The notes under the pieces were generated by a model, which saw only the letters and a list, made by a program, of their open reading frames with translations, ran no database searches and was not told where the DNA came from. Of a stretch of DNA of 14,685 nt, positions 14,640 through 14,685 are shown one piece after another (position 1 is the stretch's first letter; each line of letters starts with the position of its first letter). Source of the stretch: Puniceicoccales bacterium (GTDB lineage: Bacteria; Verrucomicrobiota; Verrucomicrobiia; Opitutales; UBA953); assembly GCA_031289285.1 (NCBI GenBank), contig JAITPT010000125.1, positions 1 through 14,685 on the forward strand. The letters run 5' to 3'. The translations under genes and the position numbers were made by a program.

Positions 14640-14685
14640 TTTTTAGCCCTGCAAGGGCGAGATGTGCATAACCGGAGGTGTAGCG
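14640..14685. repeat. Start of a GC-rich stem-loop repeat, cut by the window end
   Basis: GCCCT-GCA-AGGGC (14646-14658) is a 5-bp stem with a 3-base loop, followed by GAGATGTGCATAACCGGAGG. Strings of this kind (CCCTG-AAGGGCG followed by a CATAACC-like tail) are common as dispersed intergenic repeats in several phyla (from memory). Only the left part is visible. Confidence 0.4.

Larger units (their letters stand above)
13888..14685. other. Gene-free region of about 800 bp with repeats
   Basis: No reading frame on either strand here shows a recognisable protein pattern. The region is upstream of the toroid operon. Its contents are a pair of 64-bp direct repeats (14072 and 14205), small internal duplications (GCCTGTTC near 14142 and 14164; CTTTATTGGCG tandem near 14260-14282) and a stem-loop at the window end. 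A plausible promoter for the toroid operon was not identified by eye. Confidence 0.6.

Overview
The window looks like a chromosomal stretch of a Verrucomicrobiota bacterium, perhaps near Opitutaceae. This is inferred from gene content and style: C/G-ending codons in most genes, a Gfo/Idh/MocA oxidoreductase with an export signal, a RAYT-type transposase, a DUF721/DciA protein and several intergenic repeat families. No rRNA or other strong taxonomic marker is present. There is no tRNA, rRNA, CRISPR array or complete insertion sequence.

Layout. (1) 99-2354, plus strand: methionyl-tRNA synthetase, then a small stand-alone HD-domain protein resembling (p)ppGpp hydrolases (MESH1-like). (2) 2372-4758, minus strand: argA (amino-acid kinase plus GNAT), overlapping by 4 bp an unusual fused protein that joins a catalytically eroded HAD domain to a DUF721/DciA domain. 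(3) 4777-6058: a divergent intergenic region holding two diverged copies of a ~135-bp unit, then a REP-associated (Y1/HUH) transposase. Copy A carries the likely argA promoter and a remnant of the transposase N-terminus; copy B carries the actual transposase start. (4) 6059-7644: six 23-bp tandem repeats ending 20 bp before an AAA/DUF4143 ATPase gene. (5) 7737-9873: an inositol-monophosphatase-family phosphatase and an exported Gfo/Idh/MocA oxidoreductase. (6) 9874-10110: a convergent intergenic region with a perfect 15-bp inverted repeat and low-complexity sequence of dispersed-repeat type. (7) 10111-13887, minus strand: a tight three-gene unit, transcribed as secreted alpha-toroid protein, ATP-grasp ligase, HAD phosphatase. 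(8) 13888-14685: about 800 bp without a convincing gene. It holds a pair of ~64-bp direct repeats, each with an internal stem-loop, and a short stem-loop repeat at the window end.

How the parts work together. metG and argA are housekeeping genes. The fused HAD-DUF721 gene is translationally coupled to argA and is the most unusual protein here. The RAYT region seems to have reshaped the argA upstream region, because the best argA promoter lies inside a repeat shared with the transposase start. The toroid/ATP-grasp/HAD unit is probably one operon acting on an extracellular polymer and a cytoplasmic small-molecule or sugar intermediate, but its substrate cannot be read from sequence. The strongest leads for something undescribed are the HAD-DciA fusion, the duplicated argA/RAYT control unit, the 23-bp array at the DUF4143 gene and the toroid operon.
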